Assembly: GCF_008124715.1 (NCBI RefSeq) | Contig: NZ_VNHO01000012.1 | Location: 1-64,000, forward strand | From: Thermosediminibacter litoriperuensis | Lineage (GTDB): Bacteria > Bacillota > Thermosediminibacteria > Thermosediminibacterales > Thermosediminibacteraceae | Reading direction: 5' to 3' | Length of the DNA: 64,000 nucleotides | Shown: positions 53,549 through 62,336 of the stretch, piece by piece | Layout of the letters: every line of letters begins with the position of its first letter | Position numbering within the stretch: position 1 is the stretch's first letter | Notes under the pieces: model-generated | Seen by the model: the letters and a program-made list of their open reading frames with translations, nothing else | Database searches by the model: none | Told to the model about the DNA's origin: nothing | Translations under genes and position numbers: made by a program

Positions 53549-54871
53549 GTGAAAGCCAGAATAGGTCTCGTATCACTCGGATGCGATAAAAACCTTGTGG
53601 ATTCTGAGTACCTGCTGGGAGCACTGTTGGAAAACGGCTATGTCATTACGGGCGACGCTAGTGAGGCAGATATTATCATAATAAATACCTGTTGTTTTAT
53701 AAACTCGGCAAAACAAGAGTCCATAGAAACCATCCTTGAAATGGCCCAGTATAAAACAAATGGTAAATGTAAAATGTTGATAGCCACCGGCTGTCTGGCC
53801 CAGCGGTACGGAGATGACATTTTAAAAGAAATACCCGAATTGGATGCCGTTATCGGAACAGGCGATTTTCATAGACTGCCGGGATTAATTGAAAAGTTAA
53901 ATGATTCAAGGTTAAAAATTACCGAAAACAGGAGCTTTATAAATTACGATATTAAAAAGCGGGTAAGAACCTCTAAATATTTTTCCTATGTCAAGATAGC
54001 CGAGGGCTGCAGCAACGGCTGTTCTTATTGTGCCATACCGCAGATAAGGGGGCCCTATAAGAGCAGACCCATAGAATCCATAAAAGAAGAAGTAGAGCTT
54101 CTCGTATCACAGGGAGTTAAAGAAATAAACATTATAGCCCAGGACACCACGAGTTACGGTATGGATATATTAGGCAGACCTTCGCTTCCGGACCTGCTGA
54201 AGGCCCTCGTGGACATCGAAGGCGAATTTTGGATTAGAATATTATACGCTTATCCTACACATATAGACGACGAGCTTCTGGAACTTATCTCATCGAGCAC
54301 CAAAATAGCAAAATATCTTGATATTCCTTTACAGCATATAAACGACAGGATTTTAAGACTTATGAATAGACCCTTAAATTCCGAACAGATAAAGAAGTTG
54401 ATCGAAAAGATAAGGCACTTTGTGCCCGATATAACCCTAAGGACCACTTTTATAGTGGGGTTTCCCACCGAGTCGGACCTAGATTTTCAAGAGCTCATCG
54501 ATTTTGTAAAAACGTACCGTTTTGACCGTTTGGGAGCTTTCAAGTATTCCCGTGAAGAAGGCACGTACGCGGCTACGCTTAAACCCCAGGTGCCCGAAAA
54601 AGTTAAACAAAAGAGGTACAACCAGCTCATGGCGGTTCAACAAGTCATTTCAAAGATGAACAATGAAAAAATGCTGGGGTCCACAATAACTGTGCTCGCC
54701 GAAAGTTACGACCCGGAAAGAAAGGTGTTCATTGGCCGTTCACAAAAAGACGCCCCGGGTGTCGACGGTACCGTAATGTTCCGAGGCGAGGCATGCCGGC
54801 TAGGCCGGTTTTACAGGGTAAAAATTACTGAAGCTTTCGAGTACGACCTTACGGGAGAAGTTGTACCATAA
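53549..54871 (+). CDS. rimO: Ribosomal protein S12 methylthiotransferase RimO
   Basis: 440 aa, GTG after GGGAGGAAAA. Three N-terminal cluster cysteines near 12 (SLGCDKN), 48-49 (INTCCFINSA) and 82 (TGCLAQRYG); radical SAM motif CSNGCSYC near 152-159; C-terminal TRAM domain. It methylthiolates S12 Asp. The SLGC-N start and length point to RimO rather than MiaB. A possible weak promoter (TTACTT at 53419 and TATACT at 53442) precedes it. Confidence 0.95.
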   Translation: MKARIGLVSLGCDKNLVDSEYLLGALLENGYVITGDASEADIIIINTCCFINSAKQESIETILEMAQYKTNGKCKMLIATGCLAQRYGDDILKEIPELDAVIGTGDFHRLPGLIEKLNDSRLKITENRSFINYDIKKRVRTSKYFSYVKIAEGCSNGCSYCAIPQIRGPYKSRPIESIKEEVELLVSQGVKEINIIAQDTTSYGMDILGRPSLPDLLKALVDIEGEFWIRILYAYPTHIDDELLELISSSTKIAKYLDIPLQHINDRILRLMNRPLNSEQIKKLIEKIRHFVPDITLRTTFIVGFPTESDLDFQELIDFVKTYRFDRLGAFKYSREEGTYAATLKPQVPEKVKQKRYNQLMAVQQVISKMNNEKMLGSTITVLAESYDPERKVFIGRSQKDAPGVDGTVMFRGEACRLGRFYRVKITEAFEYDLTGEVVP

Positions 54872-54905
54872 GAAGGCATTTCCATAAAATGCCTTCTTTG
54901 TTTTT
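54870..54905 (+). terminator. Terminator after rimO
   Basis: AAGAAGGCATTT at 54870-54881 pairs with AAATGCCTTCTT at 54887-54898, followed by GTTTTT. Confidence 0.85.
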
Positions 54906-54934
54906 ATGACATAGCGGGAGTGGTATGTTATAAT
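54906..54934 (+). promoter_or_regulatory. SigA-type promoter for the FtsH-like pair
   Basis: ATGACA at 54906-54911 and TATAAT at 54929-54934, 17-nt spacer, right after the rimO terminator. Confidence 0.7.
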
Positions 54935-54979
54935 AATCTTATGTAAACATATATTCGAATTATAACCGGGGTGAAATCG

Positions 54980-55492
54980 TTGTATATCGATAAAAATAAG
55001 TTGAGGTACACTATTGCGGCGTTTTTACTTTCGCTGTTAATATTGATGGGTGGACAACTGTTATTTTCTAAATTTGTAGCTTACAGGCCTCTATTGAAGA
55101 CTTTTTCCCAGAAAGAATACGTAGATCAAGTAAATATTAAAAAAGAGACCGGCAGGGTTATTATCGAAATTTACTTGAAAGATGTGGACAACCTGCAGGA
55201 AACTTATGGGGATATTTACAACACCGCGTTCGGCTTGCTTAAGGGGCGGCCTTTCGCTATAAAAATTTTAAACAAGCCCGACGAATATCTAGAAAATATA
55301 TATAATCAGGAAGTGCAGTTTATCGTCTACGAGGGAATTAAAACCGGTGAATTTTTCCAAATGAGATCACATCTCGATCAACTGGAAGCCAAATATAAAA
55401 TTGACATCGCGGTTTTTCTTGATGATGAAAATCTCTACCTTAAAATAAAAAACGATCGGAGCGTTTTCTATAAAATTATAAAAAGGAGTTAG
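54980..55492 (+). CDS. Unknown single-pass membrane protein next to an FtsH-like protease
   Basis: 170 aa from TTG 54980, five bases after GGGGTGA. One membrane helix at about 10-30, then a soluble domain of some 135 residues rich in Asp, Glu, Lys and Tyr, presumably outside the membrane. No family recognised. It shares a promoter with the following FtsH-like gene (18-nt gap), which lacks the extracytoplasmic domain normally present in FtsH, so it may supply or replace that part. Confidence 0.65.
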   Translation: MYIDKNKLRYTIAAFLLSLLILMGGQLLFSKFVAYRPLLKTFSQKEYVDQVNIKKETGRVIIEIYLKDVDNLQETYGDIYNTAFGLLKGRPFAIKILNKPDEYLENIYNQEVQFIVYEGIKTGEFFQMRSHLDQLEAKYKIDIAVFLDDENLYLKIKNDRSVFYKIIKRS

Positions 55493-55510
55493 AATTGGGA
55501 GGGGAGAAAC

Positions 55511-56998
55511 TTGTTTGTGGAAGTTGCGATAGGAATAGCTCTGGCGGTAACGGTCTTCCTGCTCATAAACGGTATAAACGTGCTGCCCCTGGCAGTTATA
55601 GGCCTACTTGCCTATGTGCTTCAAAATTATATTGATAAGTCCAGTATTATAAAAAATCCCTCCAGAGTAGCCACAGGCGGTAAATCAGTGACTTTTGAAG
55701 ATATAGGAGGACAGGAAACCGCCAAAAACGAATTACTGGAAGCCCTGGACTTTATAAAAAACTATGATGAAGTCAGGCAAATGGGTATAAGGCCTCTTAA
55801 GGGTATTCTTCTCACCGGTGCTCCCGGTACAGGAAAAACATTATTGGCAAAGGCAGCTTCCAGTTATATCGATTCAGCCTTTATTTCAGCTTCTGGGAGC
55901 GAGTTTATAGAGATGTACGCGGGGGTCGGCGCCCAAAGGGTAAGGCAGTTATTCAAAACCGCAAGAGACCTAGCGAAAAAAAACTCTAAAAAACACTGCG
56001 TGATTTTCATCGACGAGATCGAAGTAATCGCCGGTGTCAGGGGTATAAACACCAGCCACATGGAGTACGACCAGACCCTGAATCAGCTTCTGGTGGAGAT
56101 GGACGGCTTATCGGCTAAGGACGACGATGTAAACATTCTGGTGATCGGCGCCACTAACAGACCCGATATCCTGGACCCAGCTATTTTGAGACCCGGGAGA
56201 TTCGACAGGATAGTTAAGGTGGACCTTCCTGATAAAGAAGGCAGATACCAGATTTTAAAGCTGCATACCAAAGATAAACCCCTGGCCGATGACGTGAATC
56301 TGGAACAGATAGCCAGAGAAACTTTCGGCTTTTCTGGTGCTCACCTGGAAAGCCTATGCAATGAAGCAGCAATCCTGGCTATGCGATCGGGGCAGAGGGT
56401 TATAAGTCAATGCCATTTTATGGAAGCCATCGACAAAGTCATAATGGGTGAAAAAATGAACAGGAAGCCCACAAAAAACGAGATGAGACGTATCGCCGTT
56501 CACGAATGCGGCCATGCCCTTATCAGCGAGTATTTTAAACCCAATTCCGTATCTACAATAACGGTTACATCCAGGGGAGAAGCCCTGGGTTACATGCGTC
56601 AGAAGCAGGAAGACGATATGTATCTTTATACAAAAAATCACCTAGAGGCACAGATTGCTATTGCCCTGGCTGGAGCCGCCGCAGAAGAAATAATGCTCGG
56701 CGACGGCAGCACTGGAGCCTCCGGGGATATAGATCACGCCGTCGAACTGGCAAAGGAAATTATATTCTCTGGAATGTCCGATATAGGTGTCGTTGATAGA
56801 GATTCTATCCCGTTGAAAGAACTTCATAAAGAAATTTCTAAAATAATCAGCACCCAGAAAGAGAAAGTAAAGGAAATTATAGAAAAACATAAAGGCGAAC
56901 TGAACACCATCATCGACTACCTTATGGAAAACGAAAAGATCGACGGAGAAACCTTCAGAAGTTTTTTAAAGGATCTAAAAAATTTTAAGGCGGCGTAA
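55511..56998 (+). CDS. FtsH-like AAA+ zinc metalloprotease, short form
   Basis: 495 aa, TTG start after GGGAGGGGAG. N-terminal hydrophobic hairpin within residues 1-40, but no periplasmic-type domain between the helices. AAA module: Walker A GAPGTGKT near 103-110, Walker B VIFIDEIEVIAG, SRH ATNRPDILDPAILRPGRFDR. Protease: H331-E-C-G-H335 in place of the common HEAGH, third ligand in GDIDHAVELA. FtsH is usually over 600 aa, so this is a distinct short form. It sits where pgsA is often found, between rimO and cinA. Confidence 0.85.
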   Translation: MFVEVAIGIALAVTVFLLINGINVLPLAVIGLLAYVLQNYIDKSSIIKNPSRVATGGKSVTFEDIGGQETAKNELLEALDFIKNYDEVRQMGIRPLKGILLTGAPGTGKTLLAKAASSYIDSAFISASGSEFIEMYAGVGAQRVRQLFKTARDLAKKNSKKHCVIFIDEIEVIAGVRGINTSHMEYDQTLNQLLVEMDGLSAKDDDVNILVIGATNRPDILDPAILRPGRFDRIVKVDLPDKEGRYQILKLHTKDKPLADDVNLEQIARETFGFSGAHLESLCNEAAILAMRSGQRVISQCHFMEAIDKVIMGEKMNRKPTKNEMRRIAVHECGHALISEYFKPNSVSTITVTSRGEALGYMRQKQEDDMYLYTKNHLEAQIAIALAGAAAEEIMLGDGSTGASGDIDHAVELAKEIIFSGMSDIGVVDRDSIPLKELHKEISKIISTQKEKVKEIIEKHKGELNTIIDYLMENEKIDGETFRSFLKDLKNFKAA

Positions 56999-57050
56999 TT
57001 TTAAAAAAGGGTTATGGAGAAGAATGGAGAATCTTTTATAAGGTGATTTT

Positions 57051-58292
57051 ATGAAAGCAGAAGTAATTTCCGTAGGCACCGAATTGTTATTGGGCCAGAT
57101 AACCAATACCAACGCCCGGATAATTTCCCGGCAGCTGCAGGAAATCGGCGTTGACGTATACTATCATACCAGTGTGGGAGATAACAGCGAGCGGCTGCTG
57201 GAAGTATTTCACACAGCCTGGAACCGCTCCGAGGCCATTATATTGACTGGCGGCCTCGGCCCAACTCAGGATGACCTCACTAAAGAGACGATAGCCTCAT
57301 ACCTGAATCTCCGGCTGGTGTTGGATGAACCAAGCCTTGCGAGAATCAGAGAATATTTCGAAAAAAGAGACAGGGAAATGCCCGAAAACAATTTGAAACA
57401 GGCTCTGGTGCCGGAAGGGGCGATTGCAATTCCGAACGATAAGGGCACTGCTCCGGGTGTACTGCTGGAACGAGATGGGAGGATAGTCGTAATGCTCCCG
57501 GGTCCTCCCTTTGAGATGGAGCCCATGCTTAAGGCGTATGTAATCCCGTTCCTATCAAAAAAGTCTTCCGGCGTGATTTTTTCAAGGGTATTGAAATTTT
57601 ACGGCATCGGCGAATCAATGCTGGAAGAAAGAATTAAGGATTTGATTGAAGGCCAGACAAACCCCACAATAGCTCCTCTGGCTAAAATGGGAGAGGTAAC
57701 TCTAAGGATAACAGCAAAGGCTGGCAGCATAAAAGAAGCCATGGACATGATCGCTCCCGTAGAACTTAAAATAACCGAAAGAGTCGGCGAATATTTATAC
57801 GCCTATGATGATGAAAAAGTGGAGGAAATAGTTGCAGGATTGTTGTTAAAACTGAATAAAACTATAGCTATTGCCGAATCCTGTACGGGCGGCCTTGTTT
57901 CCCACAAACTAACTGAGGTACCCGGGATCTCCAAGAGCCTTGACAGGGCCATAGTTTCATATAGCAACAGGGCCAAAGAAGAGCTTCTCTTCGTAAAGAG
58001 GGGAACTCTGGAAAAATACGGCGCTGTAAGCGAACAGACCGCCCTCGAAATGGCGGACGGTGTAAGAAGGTCCTCCCAAACCGATCTAGGCCTTTCGATA
58101 ACCGGAATTGCGGGGCCGGAGGGCGGCACAGCGGCAAAGCCAATAGGGCTGGTTTACATCGCTTACTCCGACGCTTCAGGGTGCGCTGTAGAAAGACACC
58201 TATTTTCGGGTAACAGGTCCGAAATAAAGGAAAAGGCCGCCAATGCTGCCCTCCACCTCTTAAGAAAAAGTCTTTTAAAGTCGGGTGATTGA
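57051..58292 (+). CDS. cinA: CinA: competence/damage-inducible protein, nicotinamide mononucleotide deamidase domain
   Basis: 413 aa, ATG after AAGGTGAT. N-terminal MoCF-like domain (SVGTELLLGQITNTNA near 6-21, GGLGPTQDDLT near 65-75) and C-terminal PncC/CinA domain (AESCTGGLVSHKLTE near 274-288). In many bacteria it precedes recA; here two genes lie between. PncC deamidates NMN, and the N-terminal part has ADP-ribose pyrophosphatase activity in studied forms. Confidence 0.93.
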   Translation: MKAEVISVGTELLLGQITNTNARIISRQLQEIGVDVYYHTSVGDNSERLLEVFHTAWNRSEAIILTGGLGPTQDDLTKETIASYLNLRLVLDEPSLARIREYFEKRDREMPENNLKQALVPEGAIAIPNDKGTAPGVLLERDGRIVVMLPGPPFEMEPMLKAYVIPFLSKKSSGVIFSRVLKFYGIGESMLEERIKDLIEGQTNPTIAPLAKMGEVTLRITAKAGSIKEAMDMIAPVELKITERVGEYLYAYDDEKVEEIVAGLLLKLNKTIAIAESCTGGLVSHKLTEVPGISKSLDRAIVSYSNRAKEELLFVKRGTLEKYGAVSEQTALEMADGVRRSSQTDLGLSITGIAGPEGGTAAKPIGLVYIAYSDASGCAVERHLFSGNRSEIKEKAANAALHLLRKSLLKSGD

Positions 58293-59690
58293 GTGAGATT
58301 CAGGAACGTGCTTACCCTGGTTGCAGTTTCAATAGCAGGGGCCTTGATTTTCGTGCACTTATTTTCAGCAGTAAGTGCAAGCCTCGGAGGAGTAGACTTG
58401 CTATTGAAACTGGAATTATATACCAGAGGTTTAACCTCTGTAGTCATCCCTCCGCTGGGAGTTGTCAATGCCCGAACTCATTCGGTACCCGTCAGGATAA
58501 GCATAGTTGTAAGAGAGATAAACCTGGACTACGTCAGATTTTTCTTAGACAATGCGGTTCAAAATAGAGCGGAATTGATGGAATTATTTAAAAGCGATTT
58601 AATAAAGGATTTTCGCCAATTAGCCTTGAAAGTAATTCTTATTGGCATGCTGGGCGGGGTGGTTTCAGGCGCAGTAATGAGATACGACCGAAGACGCATA
58701 GCGGTTTGCGCGCTCATAGGTCTTATGACTTCTGTATCGCTTATGGGTGCAGTTTTCACCACGTATAATACCAGTGCATTTAAAAATCCGGAGTATTCCG
58801 GCAATCTAAAAGCTGCCCCGTGGATAATCAGCCTGGCACACAACGGGCTTTCGAAACTAAATGAGTTGAACCACTATATGAGCATAATGTCCGACAATAT
58901 TTCGACAGTGTTTTCCCGGATGGACGCTCTGAACCTGATGGATGACGAGGATGTTGTGAAGGTTTTACATGTCAGCGATATTCACAACAACCCCGCCGCT
59001 TATAATTTTTTGGAGCGGATAACGAAAAATTTCGACGTCGACCTTATAATTGACACCGGTGATATCACCGATTTCGGCACACCTTTTGAAGAACTTATTA
59101 CCGAAAACCTGTCCAAAATGCCGGTAGAGTACCTTTTTATAGCCGGTAATCACGATTCACCCGGAATAATTGATTCGCTGCGCAAAATGCCCGGGGTCAC
59201 TGTATTGGACGGAGAAATAGCAGAAGTAAAGGGGATAGAGGTGGTTGGTTGGGCCGATCCTTCTTCAAAGGGGAACGAGATAAATACGGCCGGTGATCGG
59301 GAGATACTCGAACTTAATTTAAGTATACGCCAGTGGCTTGCAAGAACTTCGGTTTCACCCGACATTATCGCCGTTCATAACCCCAAAGCCACCAATTCCC
59401 TCGCGGGTGCAGTGCCGATAATTTTAAACGGACACACCCATAGATCTTCTATCATAGAAGAAAAAGGGACCTTCATAATCAATGCCGGTTCCACAGGAGC
59501 CGCAGGTATAAGAGGGCTTCAATCGGAATCCGATATCCCGTACTCGGCCGCCCTGCTTTACCTGAAAAAGCCCGCAGGTACCGGTAATGCAAGGTTAATC
59601 GCCGTCGATGTAATCAAAGTCTCCAATTTGAAAAAGGGTTTTCAGGTTGAGAGGATGTTTTTCATAGGGGAGGAGCAAAAATTTGAATAA
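58293..59690 (+). CDS. Membrane-anchored calcineurin-like metallophosphoesterase
   Basis: 465 aa, GTG start right after the cinA stop. One helix at the N terminus and two more at about 112-155; the phosphoesterase domain starts near 224 with VSDIHNNP, then DTGDITD, AGNHDSPG, VHNPK and NGHTHR, all metal-ligand motifs present. The 70-residue stretch between the first and second helix is presumably outside. The domain faces the cytoplasm by simple topology. Substrate unknown; possible cyclic nucleotide, lipid or UDP-sugar phosphodiester. It overlaps thpR by 8 nt. Confidence 0.8.
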   Translation: MRFRNVLTLVAVSIAGALIFVHLFSAVSASLGGVDLLLKLELYTRGLTSVVIPPLGVVNARTHSVPVRISIVVREINLDYVRFFLDNAVQNRAELMELFKSDLIKDFRQLALKVILIGMLGGVVSGAVMRYDRRRIAVCALIGLMTSVSLMGAVFTTYNTSAFKNPEYSGNLKAAPWIISLAHNGLSKLNELNHYMSIMSDNISTVFSRMDALNLMDDEDVVKVLHVSDIHNNPAAYNFLERITKNFDVDLIIDTGDITDFGTPFEELITENLSKMPVEYLFIAGNHDSPGIIDSLRKMPGVTVLDGEIAEVKGIEVVGWADPSSKGNEINTAGDREILELNLSIRQWLARTSVSPDIIAVHNPKATNSLAGAVPIILNGHTHRSSIIEEKGTFIINAGSTGAAGIRGLQSESDIPYSAALLYLKKPAGTGNARLIAVDVIKVSNLKKGFQVERMFFIGEEQKFE

Positions 59691-60237
59691 CATCAGGTGT
59701 TTTATATCCATCGAACTCGATCCCGCCACTCGAAAATCCGTTTCCCAATTCGTTGATAAGCTCAGATTTTTAAAGGGCATAAAATGGGTTAGCGAGGAGA
59801 ATTACCACATAACCCTCGCATTTATGGGAGAACTTCCGGTCGATAAGGTGCCTCTTGTCTGCGATGCATTAAACAGCATATCCGCCAAGCACCGCCCATT
59901 TATTCTCAACCTGCACGGGTCCGGTTTTTTCCCTAATACAAAAAATCCAAAAGTTTTCTGGATAGGAATTGAAAAGAGTAATGAACTTTACAGATTAAAA
60001 GAGGACATCGATAAGACCCTACGGGCTTCAAATATAGATTTTGACCCCAAACCCTTTTCTCCACACCTTACGATCGGAAGAATTAAGTCCAGCTTCGACA
60101 CAAGTCTCATACCCCGGGAAGCGGATTTTTCTGCATCTTTTACAGTAAAAGAAGTGTATTTCATGAAAAGTCAGCTGTTTAAAGAGGGCCCCGTATATAC
60201 CGAAATTTTAAGGGCCGAGCTGAAAGGTCTTATTTGA
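59683..60237 (+). CDS. thpR: RNA 2',3'-cyclic phosphodiesterase (2'-5' RNA ligase-like)
   Basis: 184 aa, TTG after GGGGAGGAG. 2H phosphoesterase: first HxTx motif H42-I-T-L in [10 protein letters not shown] and second H128-L-T-I in PHLTIGRIK. ThpR opens 2',3'-cyclic ends of RNA. Its stop overlaps the -35 of the recA promoter. Confidence 0.92.
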   Translation: MNNIRCFISIELDPATRKSVSQFVDKLRFLKGIKWVSEENYHITLAFMGELPVDKVPLVCDALNSISAKHRPFILNLHGSGFFPNTKNPKVFWIGIEKSNELYRLKEDIDKTLRASNIDFDPKPFSPHLTIGRIKSSFDTSLIPREADFSASFTVKEVYFMKSQLFKEGPVYTEILRAELKGLI

Positions 60238-60262
60238 CACCCTAAACCCGTTGTTGTATAAT
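60234..60262 (+). promoter_or_regulatory. Consensus SigA promoter of recA
   Basis: TTGACA at 60234-60239 and TATAAT at 60257-60262, both exact consensus, with a 17-nt spacer. Confidence 0.9.
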
Positions 60263-60269
60263 CAAGAAA

Positions 60270-60281
60270 GAACATATGTTT
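60270..60281 (+). promoter_or_regulatory. LexA/DinR box of recA
   Basis: GAACATATGTTT contains the perfect palindrome AACATATGTT and fits the Gram-positive SOS box core GAAC-N4-GTTC apart from the last base. It lies 8 nt after the -10, on or next to the transcription start, an effective place for LexA to block initiation. Confidence 0.8.
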
Positions 60282-60295
60282 GGAGGGATTTCCCT

Positions 60296-61327
60296 ATGAT
60301 GGAAAAGCAAAAGGCTCTGGAGATGGCTTTAGCCCAGATCGAAAGGCAATTTGGGAAAGGGTCTATAATGAGACTGGGAGAAGCTCAATCCAAATTCAGC
60401 GTTGAGGTAATACCTACTGGAGCGCTTCCCCTGGATATAGCTCTGGGGGTGGGCGGAGTGCCGCGAGGAAGAATTATAGAGATATTCGGCCCCGAATCCT
60501 CTGGTAAAACTACGGTGGCTTTACATATCGTAGCAGAAGCCCAAAGGGCCGGCGGCACGGCGGCATTTATCGACGCGGAACACGCTCTGGATCCGGCCTA
60601 TGCCCGCAAACTGGGAGTCGATACGGATAACCTTCTCATTTCCCAGCCGGATACCGGGGAGCAGGCCCTGGAAATAGCGGAAGCTCTGGTGAGGAGCGGA
60701 GCGGTGGACGTAATAGTCATAGATTCGGTTGCTGCGCTGGTACCCAAAGCAGAACTGGAAGGGGAGATGGGAGAGGCCCATGTAGGTCTCCAGGCCAGGT
60801 TGATGTCCCAGGCTTTGAGGAAACTAGCCGGTTCCATAAGCAAGTCCAAAACCGTTGCAATATTTATCAACCAGCTCAGGGAAAAAGTGGGAGTGATGTT
60901 TGGCAATCCCGAGACCACGCCTGGAGGGAGGGCGCTGAAATTTTACGCCTCGGTGCGCATGGAGGTCCGGAAGGTCAACGTAATTAAGGATGGTGATGCA
61001 GTGATAGGCAGCCGCGCTTCGGTAAAAGTGGTTAAAAATAAGGTGGCACCGCCGTTTAAAAGTGCCGAGTTTGACATTATGTACGGCGAAGGCATATCTA
61101 GAGAAGGCTGCGTCCTGGACTTCGCCACGGAAGCGGGCATCATACAAAAAAGCGGTGCATGGTATTCTTATGAAAAAGAACGTATAGGTCAGGGTCGTGA
61201 AAACGCCAAACAGTATTTAAGGGAGCACCCCGAAGTCCTGAAAGCCATCGAATTGAAGGTAAAAGAAAAATACAATCTTGTCAAGCCCGAAATGAAGAAA
61301 ACAGAAGGTAGCGAAGAAGGGGCTTAA
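60296..61327 (+). CDS. recA: Recombinase RecA
   Basis: 343 aa from ATG 60296 after GGAGGGAT; a second ATG follows at 60299. It starts [20 protein letters not shown], with Walker [10 protein letters not shown] near 66-74, Walker [13 protein letters not shown] near 140-151, and loop L2 [21 protein letters not shown] near 194-214. C-terminal acidic tail. Central to homologous repair and SOS. recX does not follow; instead an SbcD-like nuclease starts 1 nt after the stop. Confidence 0.97.
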   Translation: MMEKQKALEMALAQIERQFGKGSIMRLGEAQSKFSVEVIPTGALPLDIALGVGGVPRGRIIEIFGPESSGKTTVALHIVAEAQRAGGTAAFIDAEHALDPAYARKLGVDTDNLLISQPDTGEQALEIAEALVRSGAVDVIVIDSVAALVPKAELEGEMGEAHVGLQARLMSQALRKLAGSISKSKTVAIFINQLREKVGVMFGNPETTPGGRALKFYASVRMEVRKVNVIKDGDAVIGSRASVKVVKNKVAPPFKSAEFDIMYGEGISREGCVLDFATEAGIIQKSGAWYSYEKERIGQGRENAKQYLREHPEVLKAIELKVKEKYNLVKPEMKKTEGSEEGA

Positions 61328-61328
61328 G

Positions 61329-62336
61329 ATGCGTTTTTTGTTTCTCACTGATACCCATATAAGGGGAACCGTCCCACAAAACCGCAAGGATAATTTTTTC
61401 GAGACCCTTTACGAAAAAATGCGAGAAGTAATAGATATCGCCCGTGAAGAAGCCGTGGATGTGGTTCTTCACGGTGGAGATATATTCGACAGACCGGATG
61501 TATCTCCTTCTCTCGTCAGAGAATTTGTGGTTTTAATAAGAGATTTAAAGGTTCCCGTTTACGCCGTTGCCGGCAACCATGACATCTATGGTCAAAATCC
61601 GGCTACCATAAACCGCACCATGCTCGGAGTTCTGGATTCCATAGGGATCGTGAAACTAATAAATCCGGGTGAAAAAATATTCTTTGCCGACAAAGGGGTC
61701 AAAATTCAGCTAACCGGCCAGCATTATTATTACGGCGTAGATAAAGAAGGTAAAGAGGACGGTTACTGCATAAAAAAAGATCCCGGTGTTAATTTCGCCG
61801 TACACTTGGTTCACGGAATGCTCCTTGACAAGCCGTTTTTCACCGGAGTTTCTTACACCCTGATCGAAGACGTTCTAAAAACCGAGGCCGATATAACCCT
61901 TAGCGGCCATTATCACGCAGGATTTGGTATTATAAATATCCAAGACAAGTACTTTGTCAATCCGGGGAGTCTTTTGCGAATAGACAGCAGCCTGTCAGAA
62001 CTCACGAGAATACCGGGGGTAGTCTTATTCGACATAACAAAAGAGGGAATCAAAATACAAAAAAGAGCTCTAAAATGTGCTCGTCCAGGGCAGGAGGTCT
62101 TTGACAGGCAGAAACTAGAGGCGGACTCTTTCAGAGAGCAAAAACTGGCCGAATTTATACAGGGCGTAAACGCCGCTGGAGAATACAATTTTACAAACAT
62201 ATTTAACATAATCGACCAACTCGCAAAAAAACAGAACCTGAGTACTGAGGTGGTTGAAGAGGCGCTGAGAAGGATAGGACAAGTGCAGGAAACGCTTTCA
62301 AAAAAAGACGGTGAAGACCTGCTCGAGGTGAGCTAA
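61329..62336 (+). CDS. SbcD/Mre11-like DNA repair exonuclease
   Basis: 335 aa, ATG 1 nt after recA. Phosphoesterase motifs in order: TDTHI (8-12), GGDIFDRPD near 49-57, AGNHDIYG near 80-87, VHGM and SGHYHAGFG near 193-201. Mre11/SbcD with a Rad50/SbcC partner trims DNA ends. The gene abuts an SbcC-like gene that encodes only the N-terminal half. Directly behind recA, so probably SOS-co-transcribed. Confidence 0.85.
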   Translation: MRFLFLTDTHIRGTVPQNRKDNFFETLYEKMREVIDIAREEAVDVVLHGGDIFDRPDVSPSLVREFVVLIRDLKVPVYAVAGNHDIYGQNPATINRTMLGVLDSIGIVKLINPGEKIFFADKGVKIQLTGQHYYYGVDKEGKEDGYCIKKDPGVNFAVHLVHGMLLDKPFFTGVSYTLIEDVLKTEADITLSGHYHAGFGIINIQDKYFVNPGSLLRIDSSLSELTRIPGVVLFDITKEGIKIQKRALKCARPGQEVFDRQKLEADSFREQKLAEFIQGVNAAGEYNFTNIFNIIDQLAKKQNLSTEVVEEALRRIGQVQETLSKKDGEDLLEVS

